A stretch of 64,000 bases of DNA from Dermacentor variabilis (taxonomy: Eukaryota > Arthropoda > Arachnida > Ixodida > Ixodidae), in the NCBI RefSeq assembly GCF_050947875.1, contig NC_134574.1, positions 110,595,969 through 110,659,968 on the forward strand. Direction: 5' to 3'. Position numbers and translations under genes: made by a program. Positions 31,521 through 44,619 of this stretch are shown here, piece after piece; the first letter of the stretch is position 1; each line of letters opens with the position of its first letter. A model generated the notes under the pieces. That model saw nothing but the letters and a program-made list of their open reading frames with translations. It was not told the origin of the DNA and ran no database searches.

Positions 31521-34500
31521 GCACATGACAGAACTACTGAACACTTCTTTACGTTGAGATTTTCAACTGAATGTCAACCTACATTTTGAATTATTCCAAA
31601 TTTCGTAACATTAAGAAGCAATAATAAACTCCACATGTACGTAATCACAGCAACTTGATGCCTTCATAAAGAATATACACTTGAAAATAAAACTCATCGC
31701 GCTGGTTCTGATAATGCCAGCGAAGGTGGAGCAAGACAGACATACATCCCAACAGTGATGGTGAGCTTCTAGAGCAAAGCATAAAAGGATGTAAGAAATG
31801 CCATGTATGAAGTTAGTGGCGGGAATGTACGCCTGACGCACCAAATGAACCATTGTGAGAAAGTGGGTCACGAAGGTAGTACAAATAAGTTGTTCACTTT
31901 GTAGCTTGCATGATTCATAGTGGTCAAGTTTCCTTTAGTTCGGCACTGTAAATTAAAAAAAAACTATTTCTTTACAGAAAATCCAATTTATATGTCGAAC
32001 TGCATAGCTCGGCTACATCGTAGAAGCCAGGTTACCCGCTATGAATAAACGGTGAGGTTCTTCGTACCAGCAAAACAAGGCTGTAAACGGTGCCATGTTG
32101 CATGCACAATTATCTGTTCTCTCATAGTCGTAAGTGTCATCCTATCTCATAATGCCACAATCATTTTAGTCCTAGGTATTCTACCATGCAAGTGCGAACG
32201 TCGTCAGCGTTAGAAAATATGACAGGGCGTATATTCTAAAAACAATCAATGCTATCAAAAATATAGATTTTGCCTGCGGAATGGAATGTTTATTTTTAGT
32301 TTTTTTACTTACTGCGATCATGTATCACTTAATAGCTGCCCTTACTTTTGAACCACAATGTCACCGTTGTCGTCTTCGCAGTTCGGCTATATATGGTGGC
32401 AACTTTCAGATGTACACACAAGCAAACAACATGGTGATGGTCGCGATTAAATAATCCTGATAACGGAGTCAATTATATCTGAGCCAGAACAATAGCTGAA
32501 ATCGGCAGCTTCTTTTCATTATTCGTATGATCCTTTGAAGCACAGGAATATCAGAAAGGAAAGGAAGCAATCAAGGTGGATGCCTGTATAAATTTAGGTA
32601 TATGATAAGTCATACTTTATATATGACGCAGGCGAGAGGATCCGACGGTGTAGCTTGAACAAGGAACTCGTACGCGTTCTCAGTACCCTTCACCCGACCC
32701 AAAGGGCACATCCTTTCGAATCAGCTTAGTGAGACATGGTGTCTTTGCAGCTTTTTTCCTAATGAACGCACGAAAATGACAGACGAGTCCAAGGAAATCA
32801 AATTGTGGGCGTAAGTTGTATGATTTGAGGAGTGTCTTCATCCTTAGTACATATTCTTGTTTTGTTGCTTTAGCTTTATCGTAATAAAAAATCTACAACA
32901 TTCGACTGAAAAAGAGTCACTCGTATATTTGTTCATATTTAACTATGGCATAATCAGGGCTTCTAACACGCATGCAAGACGTTCTTTCATCTTCTTCTCT
33001 TGTGCGTCAGTATATGGTGATGTAGATGTATAAGTTACAAAACTTTCGGATGACCTCATTGAGAATGAAATTGATCGTTTGCTGACGCCAATCTCCAACA
33101 CTCTTTCAACCGACATGGCAAGCAGTTGTACTCCTACCTATCGAAAGGCGGTACAAAAACAGGGTGCTAATTGCAGGATTGTTGTAGTGAGTAGCGAGAA
33201 GCCTTTACAGAATCATCAGCAGGGAAGGGAAGCCAATCAGTATCCCCCTTCATCATCCGGTGATCTGTGGAAAGGCACAATAGCGGTCGTCTTCTGATAC
33301 TAGGGCGATTGCTGACGCAAATTTCGATGTTGAATGCCTTATAGAACCGACATTTTCCATTTTTTGGAGTTTGACCTCTAGCCATATATTGTTCTCTTGA
33401 GACAGACTTTAGACCTTTTTTGCGGGGCTGTTTCGTCACGAAACTTAGAGGGCAGCTCAGGTACATCTGCTAGTGGAGGGTACTTCTATAAAGAAAACAA
33501 AAGTTCAGGAGAGTTTGTCATTACCCCATCAGCGTTTTTCCTCTTTCGTTATCACCTTTTAACACTGCCCACGAGCAGAGGTGTCATAGACATTTATTCT
33601 TGTACCCCCCCCCCCCACCACTTTTATGCCTTGGCGTGTGAATTCCATAATAAATAACTAAATAAATAAATAAATGGAACTCCGGTGTGAATTTGCAATT
33701 CGACACAAATTACATAAGTGATCAATCAATGGCCAGTTCGTCTCTCCCAAAATTGCGCACTTAAAACTTGAAGTGGGAGCTCTTGTGGCGACATACTGCG
33801 TTCCTTTCTGGCAGCAGAAGACAAAATGTAAGAAAATTTTTTGGCTAATTGAAGACAACGTCCCACCAAAGTGAAACGGCACGCCTTCCGATGCAGCAGG
33901 GCTTCTACTTGCGCGAACCGTACGATAGGAGTGCGCGGATGGTTAGACCGCAGTCGAAAATGGTAAGGCTTCTCAAACTTAAGAGACTGCCCTTTGTATT
34001 CGGCTGCCTTGTCTACGAATATATAAATGATACTTGATGACTGTCATGGCGGAGTCGGTCTTTACATGGGCGGTGATCCTAATGTCCGTGGTAATTAGTT
34101 ATGAGGAAATAGAATGATAATTTTTTAGGGGTGGGGAGACATGGCCGTCGTTTACAAAATGCGTCCACTGAGGATGGCTGAAGGATGAACTAGGTGCGTG
34201 ACCGTCAAGTCATGCTCTTCAGTACCACCCGTCGTGCATGTTACCTTCCAGGTGCCGAATAAACTAAGTCTTCGTTGCCATCGTGGCTGTGGTTACACCA
34301 GGCATGCAATCAAAATGAGAAAACTACTGCCAAAGGTATATACCATCGCGTTCATAAATTGTCCGAATAACCACCGACATTTCCCGCGTTCTTTACAAGT
34401 CGCTGTTTTTTACCAACTGCTTTACGTAACCAAACATGCATGTGGGCACTGAGAGCATAAGAATTGGCAACATCCACCAGAAAAACTGCACAGCGGCTGC

Positions 34501-35333
34501 TTTGTGCGCATTCGCGCATTAAAATGCACGAGATCCGCCAATATTGTGCCGCTACGACAATGTCTTTAGTACTGCTATGTTACTGTTGCATGCGAATTCA
34601 CACTATTTAACCATATAATTGGTAAATTTACTTAGCATATGGTCTGTTTCACTAAAGACATGTAAAGTGAGAAAGGGTAATTTTCTAAACCAAATTTTTT
34701 AATTGTTCCCGCAGTCGCAAACGCCACATTTCACATTGCTTTTCTATCTCTAATTCGGAAGTAACGATGAGCCAACTTCCTCCAACTGCTTTGTTTCGAG
34801 AACGCGTATTTGGTAAAGTATTTTTAAAAGGCTGTAACTTATTTCTGAGCTCTACAAGAAAATAGTGCTTGGACTAGGTTAAACACTTTTATTGAGGATC
34901 AAGGTATTGGTATTCTAGACTGCCGCAATTATTAAGGCTGTGGCTCGTGTAATACCCTTGGTTACATGTAGGGCGATAGATGTCTTAGTCTAACAGTATA
35001 CGAGCATACAGTGACAGCTGCGAGCTGGCAGCAAATGCAGGACAATCCGGAGGTGAAAGAGCTGTGGAAGGTTCCAAAAAAAGAGCAAGGAAAGATATTG
35101 GGTACCTCTCTTGTAAAGATAAAAATCAATCCTAACACTCTTTTTGAGATCTAGAATGATATCCAAATACTATAACATGCAACCTACTCCCAACAACTCG
35201 TGTTTGTCTATACCGCTCCATAATGACTCGCAGATAGAGCGCAATAAAACATGCAAAGGGCACAACATATGTGAGTTCTTTTCCCGTTGGCTATCAGAAC
35301 TCACACCGAAAACAATGGGAAATGCCTTTGAGT
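31521..35333. other. Gene-poor stretch
   Basis: No coding, RNA or mobile-element signature recognised. Only low-complexity items stand out: a run of about ten C at 33,605-33,616 and TAAA repeats at 33,650-33,675. The longest open frames (up to ~100 codons) lack recognisable motifs. Confidence 0.5.
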
Positions 35334-36882
35334 GGGGCTCTATAAAGGAAACCTATTGCAGTATCTTGTTATTTTTATCTGCTGATGTCAAATTCACGCG
35401 AGCGCTGACGTAAGCACCGGGCGGTGACCCACAACTTTCTTTGAACCGCCGACTCAAAAGGTCTTCTAGTTTTAGGAGCTCACTTTTGTGTGCATTCAAA
35501 TAGAATAGCATTGTCTGCCTTGGCAGGTTTTGATTATTTAGTTGACAGGAGGCGAATAACATGCGGAAATGCAGAGGGTATTCATGAGGCGGAGCTAACG
35601 CAATCAAACTAGATAACCGGATGATGTTTGGGGTGCCGGCGTCCGTGATTCGTCCGCTTCCTTTTGCCTTGCCCGTGCTGGCTGGTCATAAATTGCGCTG
35701 GAATACAATGGAAGGAAATATCTCCCTTACGATTACGATATACCTGTATTCTAAATTTGAGCCCAGCTCTATACGCGTTTTTATTTTGCGATACACTGAG
35801 GCAATGAATTTTAGAGAGTTATGTAGCAGAGCCGGCGATCGTCGAAAATTTGATCTGTGGGTGAAGCGCGTCGGCTTATCCCTATTGCCGCGTGGCTTCC
35901 AGGAAAAACTACACAATTTGCGCGACGCACAGAATCAAATTACAAAAAATAGCAAACCATGACAATAAAAAAAAGGCATGAACGACATCAAATCAAGCAA
36001 ACCAATCAAGCGCGAGTGACAGCTGAGGCGACCAGATGATAGTACGAAGCGAGCCGTCCGGCTGTGAACAGATACGAGTATACGCATCGACCGGTCGGGC
36101 GGATGTGCATTACACCAGTTTCCCGCTGGCACGTTACTGAAGGGGCTTTTTTCATTAGTCTGCGCCGTTCGCGGCCCGCACCTTTCATATCCCGGTTCGC
36201 GTTTGCTCTTTCACGTGTCGCTGTGCTCGTTCGCTCAATTATGCAACCTATGCTGCCAACGCCCACGCTCGACACAGGAACGGGCGCCAAAGAGTTGTGA
36301 TCTAAATAGCGGCGCCTAAACGGATTCTCAGTGAAGGAGACTTGGAAGAGTGAAATCGTATTTGTGCCGAAAGCGCACGACAAAGATATACTTCCCAGCA
36401 AAAAAATTACTATACGCAGATAGAACAGATTATCCCCGGTAGCTCCAAGTGCCAGAGCGATCAGCAGGAAGTCGTTTTCCTTCCCTTTCAGAATGGGGCT
36501 CTCTCCCATTTTACAAAGAAATACGTTTTCTTTTTAGCATAATAATGCACTTGTAATACATACACATCACGTTGATTTGGTAATGTATAGCGATTTGTTG
36601 ACGCTGCATAATAGAAAGGCGAAGTGCGCAAAGCTCGAAAACCATTGACGAATAACGGAAGGCTTTCGGCGGCAAAATTGTGGAATCTTAAAATATTACT
36701 TTTCTTTTGGTTCTTTCGATCGTGCGTAATCAGTGTGCAAGGGGCATCTCAGGTAGGGACTCTTCCTGCTTTTAGTGACGTCACCTGAATAAGAGATTAT
36801 GTACCGGCTTGTGAGAAATCGCTGGGGCTGATTGCGGAAAACACACAAGATAATTTGGAAAAGCTTGAAGATATAGCACCCC
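35334..36882. mobile_element. TIR element copy 1 (non-autonomous DNA transposon, tentative)
   Basis: It starts GGGGCTCTATAAAGGAAACC and ends with the roughly complementary 'gatatagcacccc'. Its inside matches the copy at 48,930-49,912 in order: 'atgtcaaatt', 'gggcggtgaccca' (35,420; 49,016), a 'ttgacaggaggcgaa' type block, 'gtgccggcgtc', and near the end 'gggctgattgc'. It is 1.55 kb with extra internal sequence (about 35,950-36,650). No transposase is found, so it would depend on another element. Terminal repeats are decayed. Confidence 0.5.
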
Positions 36883-39150
36883 TGCATTATAAGTTATATT
36901 TCTGACAGTTATACAAAAAAAAACGAAAGTGGCACATCCCCAGATGATTACTAGGAGTAGTGGTAGTTTAATTTTTTCCCAATGGGGTACATGATTGGGA
37001 AAACAGAACACTCTTGCGCAAATGATTAACGATATATAAATAAACACGATAAAAACTTCAAGCAGCGCTGCGCCGCAATAGTTTCGGATGTGCTTGCAAA
37101 TCTATGAATTTCTTGCGCGCAGTAATAATTTATTCGCCAGGAATCACCAATAAAACTGATTGATATGAAGCAGGGAACTTGGAAAGTAGAATTCAAATGT
37201 CGGAGAATGTGATATGCTCAGATGTCGGGAAAACAGCCACTAATCTATTTACAGAAAGGCATAAAGTCTCCTAAAATAGTTGTAGATGCGAAGAACACAA
37301 GTGCCTTAATTCGCGAACGTCTGTCTGTATTCATTCGAAAGCATTATATGCCCCTTTACAGGAAGGTCTGTCGGCGTGTCCGCCTAATGGTTCCAAAAAT
37401 GATCGAAGAAAGAAGGAGTAAAACAAATTGCAAAATGCTTCAGTTGACGTGACATTCCTAGAGATTTGAATTCCCAGTACCCAGTGCGTGCGTCATCCCA
37501 CACGTCAGGTCGCGCGCGGGCAAGCGCGCGCATTGAGACGCTTCATGCGTCTTGATTTGACCTTACCGAGGCAATGTCAGAACGAATGCCACAGCTTCCG
37601 CAGGTAAAGAACGCGGGGAAGAAAAACAGCTCAACAAAGCGACTATGACGCCGGCGTATTCGCACACGTAAGCATTCTTACGTGTGTCTGTTATTTTGGT
37701 GCCCTGTATCTTTCTTTTATTCATCAACTTTAGAAACAAGCACTAATGTATAATAAGTTCGAAGAAGGCCTTTCTAGTGACGTGTATTGTCACGTAGCAG
37801 TGAAGACGAATAATAAGAAAAACCAAAACGCGCACGAATGAAAAATGGGTGCTGTATTGAAACTTTGATGTATTGCTTTTTTTCTTTGCGCTAAGACAAA
37901 TATTAACACTGGAGAAAGTTGAAGGCGTGTTCAGGGTTACCTGCCTCCAGAGTGCACACTTTGTTGGCTGTTAGCAAGGGTGTCAAAATATTCGTAATTT
38001 TTACACGCTTTTGACACGCTTGATAATTATGATGACGCGTGTCGCCATGATAATCGCCAAAGGACATATTTGGTACAATTGCGAGACCGCGGGTGTGCGT
38101 GTTCATAATATTGTTCTCTTTCATAAAGTTGCATAGATTCGTGAGAAATATTGGTGACTACCAGAACCACAATCGTTACCTTAAGTGCGCACACGCAGTC
38201 TCTTAATCAGTAAGGTGAGTGAACATATAGTCAGTGCTGTATCACACTTTTCTGTTGGCTAGTGCTATACCTTAAATAGTCACAAAACCTTGATTTCTTC
38301 CCAAATACATTTGCATGATGATGCCTTGAACTACTAGCATATTCCCGTTTTGCGGCTGCGAACACGAAACTGTTTAGGCTGTCTCCAAATTAAGCACCAT
38401 TTGCTGAAACATACAGTGACAACGCGATATGCAGGATCCTTTTAAACAGTTGATCCTCAAAGTAAACATTAAACCAAGGCACACTGCTATCGAGCAAGAG
38501 CACGCTGTTGAATAAGCGAGATGCTATAAGCTGCTCCAATTAGCATTTGGAAAGATAGAGTGCTACAAGACTTGAAGAACTGATTGAGCATACAGCACGA
38601 TTGAAAGTAGTTACCTATTTAGGATAGTTGCAACGTTTAACATAGTAAAAGATATTGTCACTCCTTACTGCATTAGTATTGATTTTATTTTGTAAATATT
38701 TGGCTAGGCCTTCATTATTTGACGCTTGCCAAACCATACTCATTTTTCTAAAGAAACACTTCCACGCAAACTTTAACGATTTTACCTTTCTATTTCTATG
38801 AAAAATTTCGTACCACAAATGTTATTAAAAATTGCCGCTATGTGAATGGTTGATTTCGAGCTTGTGTGTGAGACTTTTAATGTAAGCGCCTTGCGTATGC
38901 TTCAGACAAAGTGAATATTTTCGCCATGTTTAGTGAGAAATTCTTTATTTTTGTCTCCCGCGAAGTGTTTCACTAGGTGCGCGTTCGGCGTCGACTTGGA
39001 ATTTCTACTTGAACGCAGCGTTGCTGAGAGCATGGCCTTGAAGCGATGCAAGCGCTGGAAGAAACGAATTTGAGATAAAATTGTTAACTAATGATCCCGC
39101 AAAAATGGAGTGAATATGCAAATGAACAGGCTAACCTTATCACAGCGCTT
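36883..39150. other. Gene-poor stretch
   Basis: No recognisable gene or element. There are only small inverted repeats: 'gcgcgcgggcaagcgcgcgc' near 37,511 and 'cacacgtaag' with its complement 'cttacgtgtg' near 37,663-37,686. Confidence 0.5.
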
Positions 39151-40178
39151 CACTCGAGTCTGGTCTGCCGTATTCCTTTAGCGTTAATAAAAGCATACAT
39201 AGGTCAGTCGGGTTGCTGTAATAATAATCGCACAGAAAAGCGCAGTATGGCTGCAACAAGGGAAAATTTCGATTATTAAGCTTTTTTCCTTGTAAAGAGC
39301 TGCGGTATTTGGGTAAAACTGTAGTCGAGAGAAGAGCACGTATAAGGGCAGTAACGAAAAAAAATTTCTTTATTAAAATAATAGGAAATGGCCTTGCCCA
39401 CCTTCTATTTCCCCTAAATACAGAGGTTTAATTTCCCGACTTGCTTCGTTTGCTTTTATTTCTTTTTTTTATTTTGGCACGATTTGTTTTCACATTTTAC
39501 CAAGCTGGTTCAGTTATGAGTTATCACGAGTAGCGCCGCCGAGCTCGAGCTAAGGCGCTCCATCGCTATTACGGCCGTGAACCGGACTCCGTATGGGTAG
39601 ACGCCGCATGCATGGGAGAGCAAGCGGTTGCCACCGTGGTAGACTCCCCCCTATCCCCACTCATCACTCGAGTCTGGTCTGCCGTATTCCTTTAGCGTTA
39701 ATAAAAGCATACATAGGTCAGTCGGGTTGCTGTAATAATAATCGCACAGAAAAGCGCAGTATGGCTGCAACAAGGGAAAATTTCGATTATTAAGCTTTTT
39801 TCCTTGTAAAGAGCTGCGGTATTTGGGTAAAACTGTAGTCGAGAGAAGAGCACGTATAAGGGCAGTAACGAAAAAAAATTTCTTTATTAAAATAATAGGA
39901 AATGGCCTTGCCCACCTTCTATTTCCCCTAAATACAGAGGTTTAATTTCCCGACTTGCTTCGTTTGCTTTTATTTCTTTTTTTTATTTTGGCACGATTTG
40001 TTTTCACATTTTAACAAGCTGGTACAGTTATGAGTTATCACGAGTAGCGCCGCCGAGCTCGAGCTAAGGCGCTCCATCGCTATTACGGCCGTGAACCGGA
40101 CTCCGTATGGGTAGACGCCGCATGCATGGGAGAGCAAGCGGTTGCCACCGTGGTAGACTCCCCCCTATCCCCACTCAT
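39151..40178. repeat. 514-bp tandem duplication
   Basis: 39,151-39,664 and 39,665-40,178 are nearly identical; I count two substitutions ('accaagctggtt' versus 'aacaagctggta'). The junction shares the 4-base microhomology TCAC. The unit includes flanking DNA and the start of LINE G (RNase H motif VWVDAAC), so G's left edge is present twice. Confidence 0.9.
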
Positions 40179-40779
40179 CACACTACTCCTCCCCCCCCCC
40201 CGCACTTCCCCGGAAGCTGCAGAGGAAGCTGCGATTGCCATTGCTATCACCCATATGGAAGCCCGGTACATAATAACATATTCAAAAACAGCTTTACTAA
40301 TTTTTGCACGAGGCCGAGTCCATGTTCCTGCTTTTTGCATACCGGACTCGCCCGTTGCACCTCCACCCCGCCATGTGCAGCTGATACGGGTGCCTGCGAA
40401 CTCCAGGAATCCCGGAAACGAGCCTGCTAACCTTTTAGCCCGAGGTTCTATTAACCGGGCTCAGGTGGCCTCCGGTCCGGGATTCACGAAGGAGCGCAGG
40501 CACTCTTTCAGCGATCGGTCGCAGGCTTGTATAGCCGCACGTCAGATCTGCCCCCCACCTCACCCATCCCTAGACAACAGACATGCGACAATTTGGAGCC
40601 GACTGCAGACCTACGCACTCCCCTCCCCTGTCACCCTATGCCATTACCATCCCTCTTTTCCAACCCCCGCCTTCACCTTCTGTCCCGAACCGTTCGCGTC
40701 CGCCATCCACATCGTTTTGCTTTGCCTGGTGGACCCTCCCCCGCGGGGCCTGGAGCACCTGACATCGTGGAAGGACTGA
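40049..40779 (+). pseudogene. LINE G RNase H and C-terminus
   Basis: The frame reads ARAKALHRYYG, VWVDAACMGEQAVATVV, RTSPEAAEEAAIAIAITHM, IITYSKTALLIFARGRV, VQLIRVPANSRNPGNEPANL, then a Pro-rich C-terminus. The DS of the RNase H active site is replaced by YS, and the usual WVPAHSGNPGNE is RVPANSRNPGNE, so two catalytic-site residues are lost. A 217-codon open frame from the ATG at 40,126 survives, but by RNase H homology it is a 5'-truncated LINE tail and not a host gene. Confidence 0.78.
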
Positions 40780-40953
40780 GAGACCGTGCTCCGCTCTGAG
40801 GACCCGGCAACGCACACCATCGCGACGAGCCAGACTGCCAGTATTATGGACCTACGGAACATAAACACTTGAGGGGAGTACTGTCGTGCAGGGGCCCAGA
40901 GGCCTGCGTGCCCCAAACACCTTTGTTTGGTTAAAGTTTTTAACAACAACGAC
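40049..40953 (+). mobile_element. LINE G, 3' end of an RNase H-bearing element
   Basis: Only RNase H, the C-terminus and a 3' UTR ending near 'ttaaagtttttaacaacaac' remain. It is of the same general type as B and F but clearly a different family. The 5' edge lies just inside the tandem duplication. Confidence 0.75.
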
Positions 40954-41238
40954 ATACCGTTACAGCAGATATTTTTTGTTTCTAGGTTTTTTTTTAGACG
41001 AATTAGATTTTTGGAGCGAAGCAGTCTATGGCAATGCTCCGGAAAAGTCAAGCCGGTGGACAAAAAATGTCTTGCGACATAGCCAACTTTCTAGCGAATG
41101 CTATGTAGCTCTCAACCTAATGTTCGTATGATGAAAAAAAATTATACTTTAGTTGGCCGATAACGCGGCTCTATTATTAAGTCTAGTTTCATTTACTTGC
41201 CCCTAAATAAGTACGGACAGCTGGGATAGTTGGTTGGG
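40954..41238. other. Short unassigned stretch
   Basis: Nothing recognised between LINE G and the foldback element. Confidence 0.5.
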
Positions 41239-41390
41239 ATTAGCATTATGATACAGCGTTCCAGCGCACAATTGAAGACGGACGAGAAGAGAAAGAAAAC
41301 ACGAACGCCGGAAGTACGGCGTTCGTGTTTTCTTTCTCTTCTCGTCCATGTTCGATTGTGCGCTGGAACGATGTTTCATAATGCTTGTCC
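41239..41390. mobile_element. Foldback palindrome element
   Basis: Inner arms 41,257-41,310 and 41,317-41,370 (54 bp) are complementary with about four mismatches around a 6-base loop. Matching continues outward through 'agcattatga', giving arms of roughly 70 bp. The core is a purine-rich run 'gacgagaagagaaagaaaac'. No coding content. It resembles a foldback MITE; the short outer edges show no clear target duplication. Confidence 0.75.
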
Positions 41391-42968
41391 TAATTGTTCG
41401 TTCACATTGAAATTGTAGAAGTTAAACAATTCCCGTCTGCTAAAAGTACATGGGCATCTACGCAGGGAGTATGGTTACACAATATGTCTGTGACTCTTGT
41501 TTTATGGTAACTATCCCATTACAAATTATATGAGAATTAGCCGCTAAGACGATTCTAAAATCACGGCGTGTTTTGTTTGATTTCCATAATTATGTAGTCT
41601 ACGGTAAAGTTTTAAACATTGCGGCATTCCTGTACGTTGCTAATACACGGGCTTTTACGGTAGGGAAAACGAAAAGCCTATGTTTGTCCCCTAGAAATAA
41701 AAAACTCTAGTCCCTCCAAGTTTCATCCAGTCGATTTACTGAGCAGTATGTTCAATCGCAAATTACAAACAAACGTGCTTTCTTTCGAGCATTGCTTTGT
41801 ACTGCGCCCCAGTCAATGCATATCGTCGCTCGCGTCGTGGCTTAGTTTAACAGCCACATGCGTGTAAAGGCGCCCCGTCGCAGCTGCGCCGTCAACACCT
41901 GCGTGTTAAGAGTGTCGTCAGAGCGTCTTCAGGCTGGCGCCTTTTGCACTCGAGCAGTTCAGTCTACTGCCTTACGGTGACCCCAATGTGCCCGCGAAGA
42001 CACGTCAACGCTTATGCAAAGATATGACGCGGGCCAAGAACCTCACCTGCGTGGTGAGGTTCTTGGCCGGGTGCCAGCACAAGGCGAGGATATTCGTAGA
42101 AATCTATTATAACGATAAATATATCATAGTTTGTGTAACAGAAGTGATGAGCGCATGCATGGGAGACGGAGCAACATTAAGAAGCAATTTAATTCGTAAG
42201 AGGTAGTTTAATAGACAAAGATATTCATAGTATAGCTGAATTACCCACCACTTTACAAACAAACAAATTGAACCACAATCAAGCTTCTTAATGTAGTATA
42301 GGCACGGCTTTCTTCTAGAGCTCAGCAATAAATCCTCGAATCTCAAAATAAGTTTTACCAAATACGCATAATGCGGACACAGCAGTTATTTGAATTTTGC
42401 TCTTATTTACTTGCAAATAAAACAGATCAAAACAGCCTGGAAGTAAGTTGTATGGGAGTACACGAACAGTTGAAAAACTTTGCTATGAAATTTAGACTTT
42501 CTCATTTTAATTGCCTTTAGTGTCAGTGACCATAACCGACGTGCGTTTACCAATTCTCTGGCCAAATTTGTGGCTTCGCATGTGACCGTAAAATAGCCAT
42601 GCTAAACGAATTCTCGTATTGATATTATATTGGCGTCTCTCGTGAAGTCTATCTTATTGCGCGAATGCAAGTAAGGCAGCCACTGTGCAGTTTCTCGTGT
42701 GGACGTTGCAAAATTTTATGCTGCCAGCGCCTACACGTACAATGACGGCGACTGGTAAAGAACGCCGATTATGTAAGTGGTTTTTGGAATAGCTTAAGAA
42801 AGGCAACGCGAATATACAGCGTCCACAGTATGTTTTCTTTCGTTTGCTTCATGGCTAGTGTAGCCGCTACTGTGACGGCACCGAACACTGAGTTTGCTCG
42901 GCACGCGTATGATAACATGTCCTGTGCTTGAATACATGGCCGTACTCCTAGCTTCTACTGCGTTTCAG
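41391..42968. other. Gene-poor stretch
   Basis: No gene recognised. It contains the perfect hairpin at 42,032-42,068, listed separately. Confidence 0.5.
42032..42068. other. Perfect 15-bp hairpin
   Basis: GGCCAAGAACCTCAC and its exact complement GTGAGGTTCTTGGCC enclose a 7-base loop. A perfect stem in otherwise decayed DNA suggests a recent fold-back event or a conserved structure. Confidence 0.65.
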
Positions 42969-43265
42969 TCGACAGCAATTTATCTGCTTGAGTGTGGTAC
43001 GTGCCATGGGGAGGCAATATATTGGTCAAACAGAAACGCTTTTCAGAATCCGGATTAGTAATAATTTTGATCACGCAAAGCATTTCCCATATCTTCTATT
43101 GTGAAAACACCTACGTACCAACTGGACACTCTTTCTAAGATATTAGAGCGATCATTATGGAATCTGGTTTTCCTTTCCACCATGATCATTTGGTCCACGA
43201 ATCTTACCTGATATGCAAGTTTAACGGTTTTCTTGCGGTATTAACAGAAACGTCGAAAAATTAAT
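42969..43265 (+). pseudogene. Penelope-like element, GIY-YIG endonuclease fragment
   Basis: Reading in shifting frames gives AIYLLECGTCHG, then RQYIGQTETLFRIRISNNFDHAKHF, then IIMESGF and HESYLICKF. This order (YLLEC-CH, QYIGQT, then the later ESGF and ESYLI-KF boxes) is that of the C-terminal GIY-YIG endonuclease of Penelope-like retroelements. One extra G in 'catggggagg' and several stops break it. The RT part is not found upstream within the window. Confidence 0.65.
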
Positions 43266-43777
43266 CTGCATGACTAATTTAGACAGCTCATTTTATATCT
43301 TCTTACTCGTGCACGTGCTCATGGTGGCCTTTTGTAGGTGATTTTTCTAGGATGGGAACTTGAGATTTGTGCCCGACGATTGGTGGCTACGACTGTGGCA
43401 TAAGCTCCACGGGTAGCATGAAGACTGATGCTACGAGCGAGAATATCGCAATTTTGAGAAGAAAGAATGTTTTGGATTTTATAATGCATAATATAACTGT
43501 TTCTCTCCGCATGTGCGTTGTTAAATCTTTCCGTGTGTGCATTTTCAAACCCTGCTTTCTGCTGCAGTGCGGATGCAGCCTGCATTCTTTACTCATGTGC
43601 AACTTGGGCTCCTTTAGCACCACATGTTTACGTGATTGCGTGTAGTAACATTTTCCTATCTGCTGTCTTAACATTTAACCGTGTCGTGACTACACTTGCA
43701 TTCGCTCCAAAGAAGGACAGTCCTCCATCCGAAATATCAGCAAAAAAGCAAAAATATATGCCATAACGTTAGTCTTT

Positions 43778-43779
<2 letters not shown>
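43266..43779. other. Short unassigned stretch
   Basis: Nothing recognised; the open frames here overlap on both strands without motifs. Confidence 0.5.
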
Positions 43780-43831
<52 letters not shown>

Positions 43832-43846
43832 ATATATATATATATG
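43780..43846. repeat. (TA)n microsatellite
   Basis: About 30 TA units with a few TG variants, followed by a GT-rich run to 43,872. Confidence 0.95.
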
Positions 43847-44032
43847 CGTGTGTGCGTTTATGTGTGTGTGTCTAACGCAGAGGGAGAACTTATCGAACCC
43901 CGTGTAGTAGCTAATAGAGGGTGAGTACAATAAAAAAAGAAATGCAATGTGAATCCAGTTCTGGCGGCAGATGCAATTCAAGCAATTCACTCTTCCCAAT
44001 GCAATACAGTATGGTAGGCGTTGCCCTGTCGA

Positions 44033-44052
44033 TAGCTAGCTAGCTAGCTAGC

Positions 44053-44150
<98 letters not shown>

Positions 44151-44162
44151 TCTATCTATCTA
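44033..44162. repeat. (TAGC)n-(TAGA)n-(TATC)n compound microsatellite
   Basis: Five TAGC units lead into about 24 TAGA units and then switch to the complementary TCTA phase at 44,150, giving a short palindrome at the right end. Confidence 0.95.
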
Positions 44163-44619
44163 AGGTAGATAACTAAGGTAGGTAGATGTCAAGATACCTT
44201 GATGCTTACGCGCTTGCTTGTTTACTTTTGCGGGTGACCATTTCTCAGCCTTTAACGGATGTTATCGCTTAGCCCATAACGCAACTGAACGCTTCGAAAG
44301 TTTCCCGAATGTTATTGATGAGTCTATCCACTGCCTTGTGGCAGCGAACATTCTGTAAACGGGTTGCATGTATGCGCGTGGTGAACTTTGTTGCGCTTTA
44401 TGGAAGCACCGCGGGTGCCAGTGGTTTCTTTGAAACCGTTGGTGGCTCAGGTATTATGCTACAATACTGGTCCCATGGTGCTAAACTAGGCTGCCTATTC
44501 TCTAACAAAGTCCTCGCGGCGTCGTTGAAGCCAAAGTACACTTGGCACAGCTCGTCATCAACGTTTCAATGGCTTACGGTTTAGATCCCCTTTTGAAAGC
44601 CTCGAGCCAAGTCCCTGCA

